Positions 1 to 9,217 of a DNA stretch of 64,000 nucleotides are shown here, piece after piece. Below the pieces are notes generated by a model. That model worked only from the letters and a program-made list of their open reading frames with translations. It ran no database searches and was not told where the DNA came from. The position numbers and the translations under genes were made by a program. This stretch comes from an uncultured Bacteroidales bacterium. GTDB taxonomy: Bacteria > Bacteroidota > Bacteroidia > Bacteroidales > SZUA-534. Position 1 is the first letter of the stretch. Every line of letters begins with the position of its first letter. Location of the stretch: the NCBI GenBank assembly GCA_902790595.1, contig CADASL010000001.1, positions 372,001-436,000 of the forward strand. Reading direction: 5' to 3'.

Positions 1-12
1 GAAATAAATTTT

Positions 13-54
13 GAATTACGAATTAGGAATTACGAGTTACGAATTAGGAATTTG
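13..54. repeat. Heptamer tandem repeat (GAATTAC type)
   Basis: Six consecutive 7-base units follow GAATTAC, GAATTAG, GAATTAC, GAGTTAC, GAATTAG, GAATTTG. This is one member of the period-7 intergenic repeats seen throughout the window. Confidence 0.85.
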
Positions 55-79
55 AATGGTTTTTCTCGGATTTTATAAG

Positions 80-107
80 GCATCACAGAATTGTGGTGCT
101 TTTTTTT
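80..107 (+). terminator. Rho-independent terminator of an upstream gene
   Basis: An 8-bp stem GCATCACA/TGTGGTGC with a 4-base loop is followed directly by a run of eight T. It must end a plus-strand transcript that starts left of the window. Positions 108-333 hold no gene that I can support. Confidence 0.8.
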
Positions 108-333
108 GCGATATGCGTGATAATAATGAAACCGGTTCAATAGACTGACTATCAAAACATTATCAGCAAAGACCATTTGGATTATAAAGTATTATGTTAC
201 GATTTTTAAAATTTAGGCACTAAAAATTTGCATTTTATAATCAAAATTTAAATAATACTGTGAAATTAATCGGAAAATCTATTGTTTTTTGATTTTTGTT
301 GATACCTTTGGCGCCACAAATAAAAACCGGAAA

Positions 334-1371
334 ATGAGCAAACTTATTTTACCAAAAGGTTACAAGCCTATTCTGAACCTGACTCAGACAGAGCTGGGCA
401 TACAACGCATAAAAGATTTCTTTCAGTCGAACCTGTCGGCCGAGCTGCGGCTGCGGCGCGTGACGGCACCGCTTTTTGTGCTCAAAGGCACCGGCCTGAA
501 CGACGACCTGAACGGCGTTGAGCGCCCCGTAACCTTCCCCATCAAAGATATGCAGGAACAAAAGGCCGAAATCGTCCACTCGCTTGCCAAATGGAAGCGT
601 ATGATTCTGGCTGATTACGAGATAGAAAGCGGATTCGGCATCTACACCGATATGAACGCCATCCGCGCCGACGAAGAACTCGACAACACCCACTCACTCT
701 ACGTTGACCAATGGGACTGGGAACTGTGCATCGGCAAGGATGACCGCACCATCGATTTTCTGAAAACAACGGTGAAACGCATCTTCTACGCAATGCGCCG
801 CACCGAATATCTTGTGTATGAGATGTTTCCCGACATCAAGCCGCAGCTTCCGCAGCGCATTCACTTCATTTATGCCGACGACCTGGCGAAAATGTACCCC
901 GACAAGACCCCGAAAGAGCGCGAAGACGCCATTGCCAAAGAGTATGGCGCGGTGTTCATTATGGGCATTGGCGGCGTGATGAGCAACGGCGAGAAGCACG
1001 ACGGCCGCGCCCCCGACTACGACGACTGGACCACTCCTACCGGCGACGGTCATTTTGGCCTGAACGGCGATATTCTGGTTTGGGACGATGTGCTGGGCCA
1101 CGCTCTCGAACTGTCGTCGATGGGCATCCGCGTTGACAAAAAAGCCCTTCTGCACCAGCTTGAAATCACAGGTCAGGAACAGCGCAAGGAACTCTACTTC
1201 CACAAGCGTCTGCTCGAAGGCTCGCTCCCGCTCTCAATCGGTGGCGGCATTGGTCAGTCGCGGCTCTGTATGTTCTTCCTGCGCAAGGCCCACATTGGCG
1301 AAATCCAAGCCAGCATCTGGCCCGACGATATGCGCAAGACCTGCGGTGATAATAATATTCCGCTGATTTAA
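334..1371 (+). CDS. asnA: Aspartate--ammonia ligase (asparagine synthetase A)
   Basis: It makes asparagine from aspartate, ammonia and ATP in the cytoplasm. The protein begins MSKLILPKGYKPILNLTQTE, which is the family N-terminus. The same frame is open back to a TTG at 289, but those 15 residues look unrelated, so I chose the ATG at 334 (345 aa, normal for Bacteroidota). The fold is that of class II aminoacyl-tRNA synthetases; the late motif SIGGGIGQSRLCM (about residues 309-321) contains the ATP-binding arginine, and the block GIGGVMSNGEKHDGRAPDYD is also typical. The gene stands alone, convergent with rpoD, with a shared hairpin between them. Confidence 0.97.
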   Translation: MSKLILPKGYKPILNLTQTELGIQRIKDFFQSNLSAELRLRRVTAPLFVLKGTGLNDDLNGVERPVTFPIKDMQEQKAEIVHSLAKWKRMILADYEIESGFGIYTDMNAIRADEELDNTHSLYVDQWDWELCIGKDDRTIDFLKTTVKRIFYAMRRTEYLVYEMFPDIKPQLPQRIHFIYADDLAKMYPDKTPKEREDAIAKEYGAVFIMGIGGVMSNGEKHDGRAPDYDDWTTPTGDGHFGLNGDILVWDDVLGHALELSSMGIRVDKKALLHQLEITGQEQRKELYFHKRLLEGSLPLSIGGGIGQSRLCMFFLRKAHIGEIQASIWPDDMRKTCGDNNIPLI

Positions 1372-1420
1372 TTTTCCAGCACACTGATAGCATTCGATGC
1401 CAAGTGTGCTACAATCGCAT

Positions 1421-1456
1421 AAAAAAAGTGAGTCCCCTTCGAGACTCACTTTTTCC
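1421..1456. terminator. Bidirectional terminator between asnA and rpoD
   Basis: The 10-bp stem AAAGTGAGTC/GACTCACTTT (1425-1434 with 1443-1452) is flanked by A-runs on the left and T-runs on the right. It can therefore end transcription from both sides. Confidence 0.85.
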
Positions 1457-1473
1457 ATTTTAAACATTATCTA

Positions 1474-2334
1474 TTACCCCAAATAAGTCTTCAACAGTTT
1501 GCTGCGCGACGTGTGACGCAAGCGGCGGATGGCCTTCTCTTTGATTTGACGCACGCGCTCACGAGTAAGACCGAACTTCTCTCCTATCTCTTCAAGCGTC
1601 ATCTCCTGGCAGCCAATGCCGAAGAACAGACGGATGATGTCGCGCTCACGCTCGGTCAAAGTGGCCAAAGAGCGCTCAATCTCGCGGCTCAGCGACTCGT
1701 TCATAAGCATATCGTCGGCAATCGGACTATCCTTGTTTTCAAGCACGTCGAGCAGGCTGTTGTCCTCGCCTTCAACAAACGGTGCGTCAACCGAAACGTG
1801 ACGGCCCGAAACACGCAGAGTGTCAACAATTTTCTCTTTCGGAAGGTCCATCATTGCGGCCAGTTCCTCTGGCGACGGCACGCGCTCGTTCTCTTGTTCA
1901 AATTTCGAGTATGCTTTGTTGATTTTGTTCAGCGAACCAACCTGGTTCAACGGCAGACGCACAATACGCGACTGCTCAGCCAGAGCCTGCAGAATCGACT
2001 GGCGAATCCACCACACTGCGTATGATATGAATTTGAAACCACGTGTCTCATCGAATTTCTCGGCAGCTTTAATCAAGCCCAAGTTACCCTCGTTAATCAA
2101 ATCAGGCAAGCTAAGACCTTGATTCTGATACTGTTTTGCAACTGAAACCACAAAACGCAAATTTGCTTTTGTCAGTTTCTCAAGCGCCAGGCGGTCGCCT
2201 TTTCTGATTCGTTGCGCTAATTCTACCTCTTCTTCAACCGTAATCAAGTCCTCCTTACCAATCTCCTGCAAATACTTGTCCAACGACGCGCTCTCACGAT
2301 TGGTAATGGACTTTGTAATCTTTAATTGTCTCAT
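1474..2334 (-). CDS. rpoD: Primary RNA polymerase sigma factor (RpoD/SigA type)
   Basis: This is the 286-aa housekeeping sigma factor in the short Bacteroidota form, which lacks the long region 1.1 and the non-conserved insert of E. coli sigma70. Region 1.2 is near residues 16-50 ([16 protein letters not shown]). Region 2 carries [30 protein letters not shown] and [15 protein letters not shown] for core binding and -10 recognition. Region 3 follows, and region 4 has the helix-turn-helix [23 protein letters not shown] near the C-terminus. It recognises the TAnnTTTG promoters found elsewhere in this window. It is monocistronic, and the start is the only sensible ATG. Confidence 0.97.
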   Translation of the reverse strand: MRQLKITKSITNRESASLDKYLQEIGKEDLITVEEEVELAQRIRKGDRLALEKLTKANLRFVVSVAKQYQNQGLSLPDLINEGNLGLIKAAEKFDETRGFKFISYAVWWIRQSILQALAEQSRIVRLPLNQVGSLNKINKAYSKFEQENERVPSPEELAAMMDLPKEKIVDTLRVSGRHVSVDAPFVEGEDNSLLDVLENKDSPIADDMLMNESLSREIERSLATLTERERDIIRLFFGIGCQEMTLEEIGEKFGLTRERVRQIKEKAIRRLRHTSRSKLLKTYLG

Positions 2335-2660
2335 TTATACTGATTTATTTATCAAAATTCTGTATGGGATTCCGCAAGTTCCCTCTGCGAAAACAACGAT
2401 TTTTACGTAAGGGTATTGCTTTTGTTACACATTTTTTTATTTTTTTCCGCAATGGTTGCCAACCACATATTAACATTCGCGTTTCTCCTTTATTATCAAC
2501 CGATTGGGCCGCTTACATTTTTTCACTTAAAAATTTCGGTTTTTAGCGCCACTTCCTTTGCGGGATTAATCAACGGCGGCGGTCAAGCCGAAGCCAACCG
2601 CCGCCGCAACCATTAACCAATCTCACTATGAAACTTTAAACCATTCTGTTATCCTATTCT
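2335..2660. other. Intergenic region upstream of rpoD and downstream of the HtrA gene
   Basis: These 326 bases have no convincing gene. A GC-rich hairpin (GGCGGCGG near 2575 with CCGCCGCC near 2598) may end the leftward protease transcript, though it has no U-run. The rest is AT-rich and presumably holds the rpoD promoter; I could not find a clean consensus there. Confidence 0.4.
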
Positions 2661-4085
2661 TTAGATGCCAAATGCATAGTAAGCCGATTTTCCGTTCGGA
2701 TAAACGCCCTCGATGTAGATTCCGCCCTTCGAGTTCGACAGAATCGCCTTCAACTCGTCGGCAGAACGCATCGGATGACGATTTACCGAAGTAATGATGA
2801 AACCCTCTTTGATACCGGCCTGCTTGAATTTGCCGTCGGCAAGCGCTGTTATCTCAACGCCTCCGCGGATGCGCAAACTGCTGGCCGTCTGAGGGTTGAC
2901 GGTGCGTACACTGGCGCCAAGAATCTCCATCGTTTCACCTTGAGTTTGCAGTGATGTGCCACCATCGATGTTGCGCAGTGTCAGATTCATTGTGCGCGTT
3001 TTTTCGCCGTGAAGCACTGTCACGCTAATTTGCTGACCCGGACGATAGCGACCAATCTGCTCCTGAAGCTCCGAAACTTTGTTCACTTCCACATCGTTCA
3101 CCTTCAGAATGACATCGCCAGCCTTGATTCCCGCTTCAGCCGCAGCGCCACCATCGGCCACCGAGCTGACATAAACGCCCTTCAGACTTGTCACGCCGTT
3201 CTTCTGCGCCGTTTCCGATGTCACTTCGTTGATGCTGATGCCGATAAACGCACGCTGAACGGTACCGTATTCCATCAGGTCGGAAACAATTTTACGCGCG
3301 ATGCGCTCCGGCACGGCAAACGAATAGCCCGAAAATGAGCCCGTCGGGCTAGCAATGGCGGTTATCACGCCAACCAATTCTCCGGCAGTGTTCACAAGAG
3401 CACCACCGCTGTTGCCGGGATTCACCGCGGCATCAGTCTGAATAAAGGCTTCAATAGCCGTGTTCTTGTTGATAATGTTAATATTACGAGCTTTTGCGCT
3501 GACAATTCCGGCCGTCACGGTTGAAGCCAGATTGAACGGATTGCCGATGGCCAGCACCCACTCGCCCACTTTCAGATTGTCGGAATTGCCCCACGGAATG
3601 AACGGGAAATTGTCGCCGTCAATCTTAATAAGAGCAATGTCGGTTGTCGGGTCGGCGCCGATGACCTTTGCTGTAAAGGTTCGGTTGTCGTCAAGCGTAA
3701 CTTCAAGAGCGTCAGCACCTTCAACAACGTGATTGTTGGTTACGATGTAGCCGTCGCGCGAAATAATCACACCACTACCCGACGCCACAACCGGCATCTC
3801 CTGCTGCTGATAGTTGGGCCGGCCAAACAGGAAGTTGTAGATTGGATTCTCTACAACCGTATACTGGCTGCGGATTTTAACGTGCACCACCGCATCGACA
3901 GTTGCGCTGGCAGCCGCCGTGAAATCGACCATTCCCGAATAGCTTACCTGCATCGGGCGCGCGCCCTGCAAGGTTGAATCGCTCTGCACATAAGCCGTCT
4001 GTTTGTTAGTCAGATTGCTGTAGATGGCAACCGATATGGCCCCGCCAATCACCGACGCAACCACAATTGACAAATACTTTCTCAT
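2661..4085 (-). CDS. degQ: Periplasmic HtrA/DegP-type serine protease with two PDZ domains
   Basis: A trypsin-like protease and chaperone of envelope stress. Residues 5-21 form an N-terminal signal or anchor. The catalytic triad is visible: His119 in TNNHVV, Asp149 in DPTTDIALIK and Ser226 in GNSGGALV. The first PDZ covers roughly residues 265-365 (FIGISINEV, GIKAGDVILKVND) and the second about 385-470 (GASVRTVNP, GIKEGFIITSVN). The length of 474 aa is normal for Bacteroidota. It is transcribed alone, away from the SiaB-like gene. The degP/degQ symbol is by family resemblance only. Confidence 0.93.
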   Translation of the reverse strand: MRKYLSIVVASVIGGAISVAIYSNLTNKQTAYVQSDSTLQGARPMQVSYSGMVDFTAAASATVDAVVHVKIRSQYTVVENPIYNFLFGRPNYQQQEMPVVASGSGVIISRDGYIVTNNHVVEGADALEVTLDDNRTFTAKVIGADPTTDIALIKIDGDNFPFIPWGNSDNLKVGEWVLAIGNPFNLASTVTAGIVSAKARNINIINKNTAIEAFIQTDAAVNPGNSGGALVNTAGELVGVITAIASPTGSFSGYSFAVPERIARKIVSDLMEYGTVQRAFIGISINEVTSETAQKNGVTSLKGVYVSSVADGGAAAEAGIKAGDVILKVNDVEVNKVSELQEQIGRYRPGQQISVTVLHGEKTRTMNLTLRNIDGGTSLQTQGETMEILGASVRTVNPQTASSLRIRGGVEITALADGKFKQAGIKEGFIITSVNRHPMRSADELKAILSNSKGGIYIEGVYPNGKSAYYAFGI

Positions 4086-4325
4086 AACTTCATATTTTTT
4101 GAATTAATAACCTAAAAAATGCTCCGGCGCCAGAGGCACCGTTGAAAAACACAGCAAAGAAACGATGGGATTTTGAAATTGTTTTATTTTTTCGGCGGTT
4201 TAACTTTTTGTTAACACACTAACTATTACCGACTTAAAAACAAAAGTGATTTTGACGCAAATTAATTGCCCAACTTTTTTGTTAAGATAAAAAGAAAAAC
4301 TACTTTAGTTCAATAATTTTTAAGG

Positions 4326-5447
4326 ATGGAGTGCCGAGATTCTAAAAGAAGTTTTGTATTTGATTTGTTCGAAGATATGCTTCGTAACAACTTGAATTAC
4401 ATATACCGGGGATTGTTCACGCAAAGCATCACCGACAACATTTTGTTGTTGACCGAGGCTTGTATGAGCAACGTTGGCGAGGACTCTAAAATCAAAAAAC
4501 GCATTTTCACCATCCTTGTGGAAGGTCTCCAGAACGTAACACGCCATCAGGAAATTGATGGTCAGGAGGCCGCCACCGACCCGAATCAAGCCGGAATCTT
4601 CATCATCCAAAACCATAACGGCAAATATTATATCACCACCGGCAACCCCATTCTTAAAGTCAACATCCCCGCACTAATCAAGCAGCTCGAAAAAATAAAC
4701 AGCCTCGACTCCGAATCGTTGAAACTCTTCTACAAAGAGGTGCTAAACAACGACAAGATTTCGAACAAAGGTGGTGCCGGATTAGGTTTGATTGAGATGG
4801 CGCGCAAATCGGGCAATAAACTCGATTTCGACTTCTCCGACATCAACGACAACTACTCATATTTCTATATGGGTACGAAAGTGTTCACTGATGACAATAA
4901 TTGCGACAGCGGCCAACCGGTAGAGTCGATGGAGACAATCAAAGCCATCCACAAAACCATCAACGAGCAGAACATTATTCTGATTTACAACGGATTGCAC
5001 AATCAAGACAGTCTTTTGCACATTCTGTCGATTCTGGAGGAGCACCTGATTAACAAGGATTTGAACTTCAGGAAACGGATGGTTTACTGCATTGTTGAGT
5101 TGCTGCAAAACATTGTGAAACACGGATATAAATCGGGTGAAAGCGCCAACAAGGGCATTTTCTTTGTAAGCCACAACGGCACATCATACCAGTTGAATAC
5201 GGTCAACTACATCGAAAACACAAACATCGACAAGGCGAAAGAGGCCATCGAGTTCATCAATTCGTTGACAGAACCCGAGCTGAACGATTTTTATGACAAG
5301 AATCTGACCTCAGCCGAGGCTGACACTCGCAAGAAATGCGGCCTGGGACTTGCCGAAATGCGCCTGCGCACCCATCAGAAAATTGATTGCACATTCTCGC
5401 CGGTTGACAATAAAATTTCTGCTATATTTGTGCAAATATCAATATAA
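4326..5447 (+). CDS. Tandem SiaB-type (DUF6272) protein kinase
   Basis: SiaB proteins are GHKL-ATPase kinases that phosphorylate a SiaC partner. This one contains two copies of the domain in one chain of 373 aa. Copy 1 (about residues 10-185) has N-box ILVEGLQNVTRH and G-box GGAGLGLIEMA. Copy 2 (about 205-373) has IVELLQNIVKHG and CGLGLAEMRL. Both keep the ATP-site motifs, so neither looks dead. The next gene, 5 bases on, encodes the expected SiaC-like partner. The input signal is unknown, and no PP2C phosphatase or diguanylate cyclase lies nearby. A weak promoter-like TACTTTAG lies near 4301. A later start at residue 18 is possible. Confidence 0.8.
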   Translation: MECRDSKRSFVFDLFEDMLRNNLNYIYRGLFTQSITDNILLLTEACMSNVGEDSKIKKRIFTILVEGLQNVTRHQEIDGQEAATDPNQAGIFIIQNHNGKYYITTGNPILKVNIPALIKQLEKINSLDSESLKLFYKEVLNNDKISNKGGAGLGLIEMARKSGNKLDFDFSDINDNYSYFYMGTKVFTDDNNCDSGQPVESMETIKAIHKTINEQNIILIYNGLHNQDSLLHILSILEEHLINKDLNFRKRMVYCIVELLQNIVKHGYKSGESANKGIFFVSHNGTSYQLNTVNYIENTNIDKAKEAIEFINSLTEPELNDFYDKNLTSAEADTRKKCGLGLAEMRLRTHQKIDCTFSPVDNKISAIFVQISI

Positions 5448-5452
5448 ACGGA

Positions 5453-5836
5453 ATGGAGAGATACATTGAAACAGGAAACGAACACGCACCTAAAGTTTGT
5501 CTCGACAAGGAAAACAACACATTTTCAATAAGCGGACGCTCCATTCCGGAAAACGCAATTGCTGTCTACACTCCCATCATCGACTGGTGGCGCGAGTATA
5601 TTCAGGCTCCGAACCCAGTAACAATATTCGACCTTAACTTTGAGTACATCAACTCATCGTCGATGAAGCAGATTGCCAGGCTGTTCGCTATGCTTGACGC
5701 GATTCCGGCCTCTGTGTCGAAGGTTTCGGTGCGCTGGCACTACACTCCCGATGACCTCGACTCGAAAATGCAGGCCGAGCGTCTGTCAAAAATGGTGAAA
5801 TTCCCCATTGAAATTATTACCGACGCCAGCAAGTAA
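5453..5836 (+). CDS. SiaC-family regulatory phosphoprotein (DUF1987)
   Basis: This 127-aa single-domain protein is the presumed substrate of the kinase encoded just upstream. The family motif FDLNFEYINSSSMKQ (about residues 59-73) holds the phosphorylation site. In Pseudomonas SiaC this is Thr68 in an N-T-S-S context; here it is Asn67 followed by Ser68-Ser69-Ser70, so a serine would take the phosphate. Phosphorylation state is the signalling output in the known Sia system; the partner controlled here cannot be seen. It is co-transcribed with the kinase gene. Confidence 0.85.
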   Translation: MERYIETGNEHAPKVCLDKENNTFSISGRSIPENAIAVYTPIIDWWREYIQAPNPVTIFDLNFEYINSSSMKQIARLFAMLDAIPASVSKVSVRWHYTPDDLDSKMQAERLSKMVKFPIEIITDASK

Positions 5837-5854
5837 AATCAAAACTTGTTGCCA

Positions 5855-6418
5855 ATGTTCGACTTCTATTCATACGTTGTATTGCCGCTGCTGATTTTCT
5901 GCGCGCGCGTGACCGATGTGAGCATTGGCACCATCCGTATTATTCTGGTGGCGAAAGGCTACAAGAAACTGGCTCCGCTGACAGGCTTTTTCGAGACACT
6001 GATTTGGATTGTGGCCATCAGCAACATCATCCAGAACATCGATAACTGGGCGTGCTACATTGGCTACGCCGCCGGCTTTGCCACTGGAAACTATGTGGGA
6101 ATGCTTATTGAGGAAAAACTGGCTCTGGGGCACGAGCTCATCCGCATAATCACGGCAAGCAACTACTCCGCTTTGGTTTCAAAACTATATGACAACGGCT
6201 TTAGCGCCACCGTGACCAACGCCGAGGACCATAACGGGCCTGTGGGTATTCTGTACATCATCACCACTCGGCGCAAGGCCAAAGACGTGGTGGCCATCGT
6301 CAACGAGCAAGACCCGGCGGCTACGTTCACCATTGAGGCCATCAGGCACGTGAACCGCGACACTTTATCGGGCCAGGAAAAAATCAGAAACCGCAAATTA
6401 CTGTTGAAATACAAGTAA
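5855..6418 (+). CDS. UPF0316 membrane protein (DUF5698 + DUF2179)
   Basis: The N-terminal half contains about three membrane segments (VVLPLLIFCARVTDVSIG, then FFETLIWIVAISNII, then GYAAGFATGNYVGMLIEE), the DUF5698 signature. The C-terminal half (about residues 105-165) is the soluble DUF2179 domain (ELIRIITASNYSALVSKL, GILYIITTRRKA). The family resembles YitT-type proteins and its function is unknown. I chose the ATG at 5855 over the TTG at 5846. It lies 18 bases after siaC and is probably in the same transcript, which makes it a candidate partner of the SiaB/SiaC switch. Confidence 0.85.
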   Translation: MFDFYSYVVLPLLIFCARVTDVSIGTIRIILVAKGYKKLAPLTGFFETLIWIVAISNIIQNIDNWACYIGYAAGFATGNYVGMLIEEKLALGHELIRIITASNYSALVSKLYDNGFSATVTNAEDHNGPVGILYIITTRRKAKDVVAIVNEQDPAATFTIEAIRHVNRDTLSGQEKIRNRKLLLKYK

Positions 6419-6570
6419 ACGGCAGCCAAAACTTTGAGCTGTAATTGGCACTTACAACGAGCCGCTTTGCTTTGCATCGGGCAAAAACCTTCCGCTTCGA
6501 CTCAGAAAACCACACTACCACACCTATTATATATATACAAATAGGAATACGGCGGCAAGCCGGCGTTGTT

Positions 6571-9042
6571 CTATTTCTTTTTCAGACAGTTGCCAATACT
6601 GTTTTTGACAGTGTTGCAAAGCGAATCGTAAGTGTAACCCTTTGGATATATTGGTTTTAGGAATTTCACGTTTATCTTCGAGAAGAAATGCGGCAAGTGT
6701 TTGCCCCGTGGCAGCGCCTCATAAGCGCCACTGATGGCAACCGGCACAATGGGCACGTTAAGCTCGGCGCTTAAAATGGCAAAGGTCTTTTTGAACTCGC
6801 CTATCGAGCCGTCGTTTGTGCGCGTGCCTTCGGGGAAAATTATAACGTTGCGGCCACGGCGCAGAATCTCTGCCAAATTCTGTATCGACTCTTTAAGCTC
6901 GTTGTGTAAATCCATAACAATCACGTTGTTGCGGCGGGCCATCAGTTGCAGAAAACGATTTTTGACGTGCTTTTTCTTAGCATAAAAGTATGTTTTCCGC
7001 ATTGTGCTTCGCTTGATGAACGACGCCACAAACAAGCCGTCGAAGAAGCTCTGGTGGTTTGGGGCAATAATGCACGGCCCTTGCGGAATCTGCTCCGCTC
7101 CCTCGCCTTTAAACCTGAAAATCAGCTTGAAAAGTGCTTTGCTCACGTTCTTAATCACTCCTTGGAAAATCGATGTGTTGGGCAATTTGAACTGCTTTCT
7201 TTCTTTGAGAATCAGCGACCAGTTGATGGTTTCAACCTGCAGCTTGGTTTTGTGCTCCGACACATAACGCGCCAGCAGCTCAATGTTGGTGAACCCGACC
7301 AACTCGGCTTCGGTCATATCAATGCCGTATGACTGGCGAATGAACTCAATCAGCCCGATTTTACCGAGCGAATCGAGTGCGGCATCATACTCAATATGCT
7401 GATTTGCAAATACTTTGCGATTGGTTTGCTCTTCAATAAATGCACGGATACTCTTGTATTCCTCAAAATCGGGCTCCGGCTCCTTCGCGACAACTTTGGC
7501 CTCGGCATTTACGAATTGTAACAACTTGTAACGCTGTATTTTACCAAGATTTGTGCGTGGCAGTTCGCGGTCAATAATTGTGAACTGCATAATACGCTTG
7601 TACGACGACTGGCGGGCGTTGTACTCCGGAAACAGCGTGTCTTTCAGGTATTTATTAGCATCGGTTATTTCCATTTGCTGCATCTGATTGTAATCGAGGC
7701 CGATGAGTGCGTGCAACATATCGTTGTGCTCCATCACTGCCACCTCTTTAATAACCGGCGATGCGGCCATCAGGCTTTCTTCAAGTTCTACTGGATTGAT
7801 ATTCTTGCCGTTAGACAGCACGATAATCTCCTTTTTGCGACCTGTAATATATAGGTATCCGTCTTTATCGATGTAGCCCAAATCGCCGGTATGCAACCAT
7901 CCATCGATAATTATCTGCGCAGTCTCCTCGGGGCGGTTGTAGTAGCCCTGCATAATGTTCGGACCTTTTGCAACTATTTCACCGTCAACAATTTTCATAT
8001 CAACGCTCTCAAGTCGCTGGCCTGGTGTGCCAACTCGCTCGCGTCCGGGACGGTTGAAGGTTATCATTGGCGACGCCTCACTCATTCCGTAGCCCTCAAG
8101 CACGGTGAAACCCAGCGTTTTATAAAAACGGCCCGTCTCAGTTGGCAGCGATGCGCCACCACACACCATAATGTCAATGTGACCGCCGAATGTCTCGTGC
8201 ACTTTTTTGAAAACAATACGCCCAATGTGCTTGTTCGGTCGGATTGAGAGCAAGGCAAAGAGCGTTTTTGCGACAAAATTCTCTGAAATTTTGACCTTCA
8301 CTGCCTTATGAATCATCTCGTAAAGCCTTGGCACACCAATAATTATGGCCACCTGGTTATTCTTAAGTGTTTCCATCAGGTCGGCGCTCTGCATCGACGG
8401 CGACATTACCACCGTGGCACTAATCGACAACGGCATTATGAGCGAGCCCATAAGAGGCAGAACGTGGTGCAACGGCAATAGAATCAGCACTTTGCGGTCG
8501 GGGCGGTAAATATCGACATTGCCGCAAACCTCAACACAGTTGGCACGCAGATTGGCAAACGAGAGCATCACGCCTTTGGGTGTTCCGGTTGTGCCTGATG
8601 TGTAAACGATTATTGCGGTCTTATTATCAGGATAATCACGCGTAACAAAATCAGATTCAGCAACTTGCGGCAGTTCTATCTCATCGAGGCAGACAAACTT
8701 GGGCGAATAATTAAGCCCGTTGGCGGCCTCAATCACCGATGCGCGGTTCTTGTTGCTGTAGAACACCACCGACGGCTGGCTGTCGTTGAGCATATAGGCA
8801 ACCTCATCGGTTGAAGCTGTGGCGTCAATCGGCACCACAATCTTGCCATTGAGCCATCCGGCATAGAAGGCGAAAATCCACTCTGGGCGGTTTTCGGAAT
8901 AAATGGCGATTTTGTCGCCACTGGCATTACGGAACGTTGCTGCGTACTGTTGCACAAGCACTTGCAGCTCTGCGAAGGTATATGTGTGCCATTTTGTGAT
9001 GATGGCCGGTTTGTCGAGATTCGAAAAATCAATCATTTGCAA
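6571..9042 (-). CDS. Trifunctional acyl-CoA/ACP synthetase - acyl carrier - 1-acylglycerol-3-phosphate acyltransferase fusion
   Basis: 823 aa in three parts. (1) An adenylate-forming fatty-acid ligase covers about residues 1-510, with P-loop motif IIVYTSGTTGTPKG (144-157), GYGMSE and the hinge TGDLGYIDKDGYLYITGR. (2) An acyl-carrier-like segment is near 530-605, with the phosphopantetheine serine in ALDSLGK at about Ser558. (3) A PlsC acyltransferase is at about 640-823, with the NHxxxxD motif (His663, Asp668) and FPEGTRTNDGS (Glu738). The fusion resembles E. coli Aas, with domain order reversed and a carrier inserted. It probably activates free fatty acids, tethers them and transfers them to lysophospholipid or lysophosphatidate. 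It stands alone, divergent from the helicase gene. Confidence 0.88.
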   Translation of the reverse strand: MQMIDFSNLDKPAIITKWHTYTFAELQVLVQQYAATFRNASGDKIAIYSENRPEWIFAFYAGWLNGKIVVPIDATASTDEVAYMLNDSQPSVVFYSNKNRASVIEAANGLNYSPKFVCLDEIELPQVAESDFVTRDYPDNKTAIIVYTSGTTGTPKGVMLSFANLRANCVEVCGNVDIYRPDRKVLILLPLHHVLPLMGSLIMPLSISATVVMSPSMQSADLMETLKNNQVAIIIGVPRLYEMIHKAVKVKISENFVAKTLFALLSIRPNKHIGRIVFKKVHETFGGHIDIMVCGGASLPTETGRFYKTLGFTVLEGYGMSEASPMITFNRPGRERVGTPGQRLESVDMKIVDGEIVAKGPNIMQGYYNRPEETAQIIIDGWLHTGDLGYIDKDGYLYITGRKKEIIVLSNGKNINPVELEESLMAASPVIKEVAVMEHNDMLHALIGLDYNQMQQMEITDANKYLKDTLFPEYNARQSSYKRIMQFTIIDRELPRTNLGKIQRYKLLQFVNAEAKVVAKEPEPDFEEYKSIRAFIEEQTNRKVFANQHIEYDAALDSLGKIGLIEFIRQSYGIDMTEAELVGFTNIELLARYVSEHKTKLQVETINWSLILKERKQFKLPNTSIFQGVIKNVSKALFKLIFRFKGEGAEQIPQGPCIIAPNHQSFFDGLFVASFIKRSTMRKTYFYAKKKHVKNRFLQLMARRNNVIVMDLHNELKESIQNLAEILRRGRNVIIFPEGTRTNDGSIGEFKKTFAILSAELNVPIVPVAISGAYEALPRGKHLPHFFSKINVKFLKPIYPKGYTYDSLCNTVKNSIGNCLKKK

Positions 9043-9192
9043 TTATCTTCGTTTTTGTGGCAGCAACGGACAAAAAGTATGCCTAACCACATTATCCGTA
9101 CAGAAAAACGCCCGAAAACACGGCAAAAAGAGCCTTCGGCGGCGACCGCAAAAAACTTTTTGAGCAAACAATTTACAATATTGATTTTTAAC

Positions 9193-9200
9193 TACTTTTG
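9193..9200 (+). promoter_or_regulatory. Promoter -7 element of the helicase gene
   Basis: TACTTTTG matches the Bacteroidota TAnnTTTG -7 box and lies 18 bases before the ATG. No good -33 box is seen. Confidence 0.5.
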
Positions 9201-9217
9201 CGGCTTAATTTTTTGAA

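Noticed and set aside
289-333. N-terminal extension of asnA from TTG
   Set aside because: The family N-terminus starts at 334; the added residues are not conserved in type.
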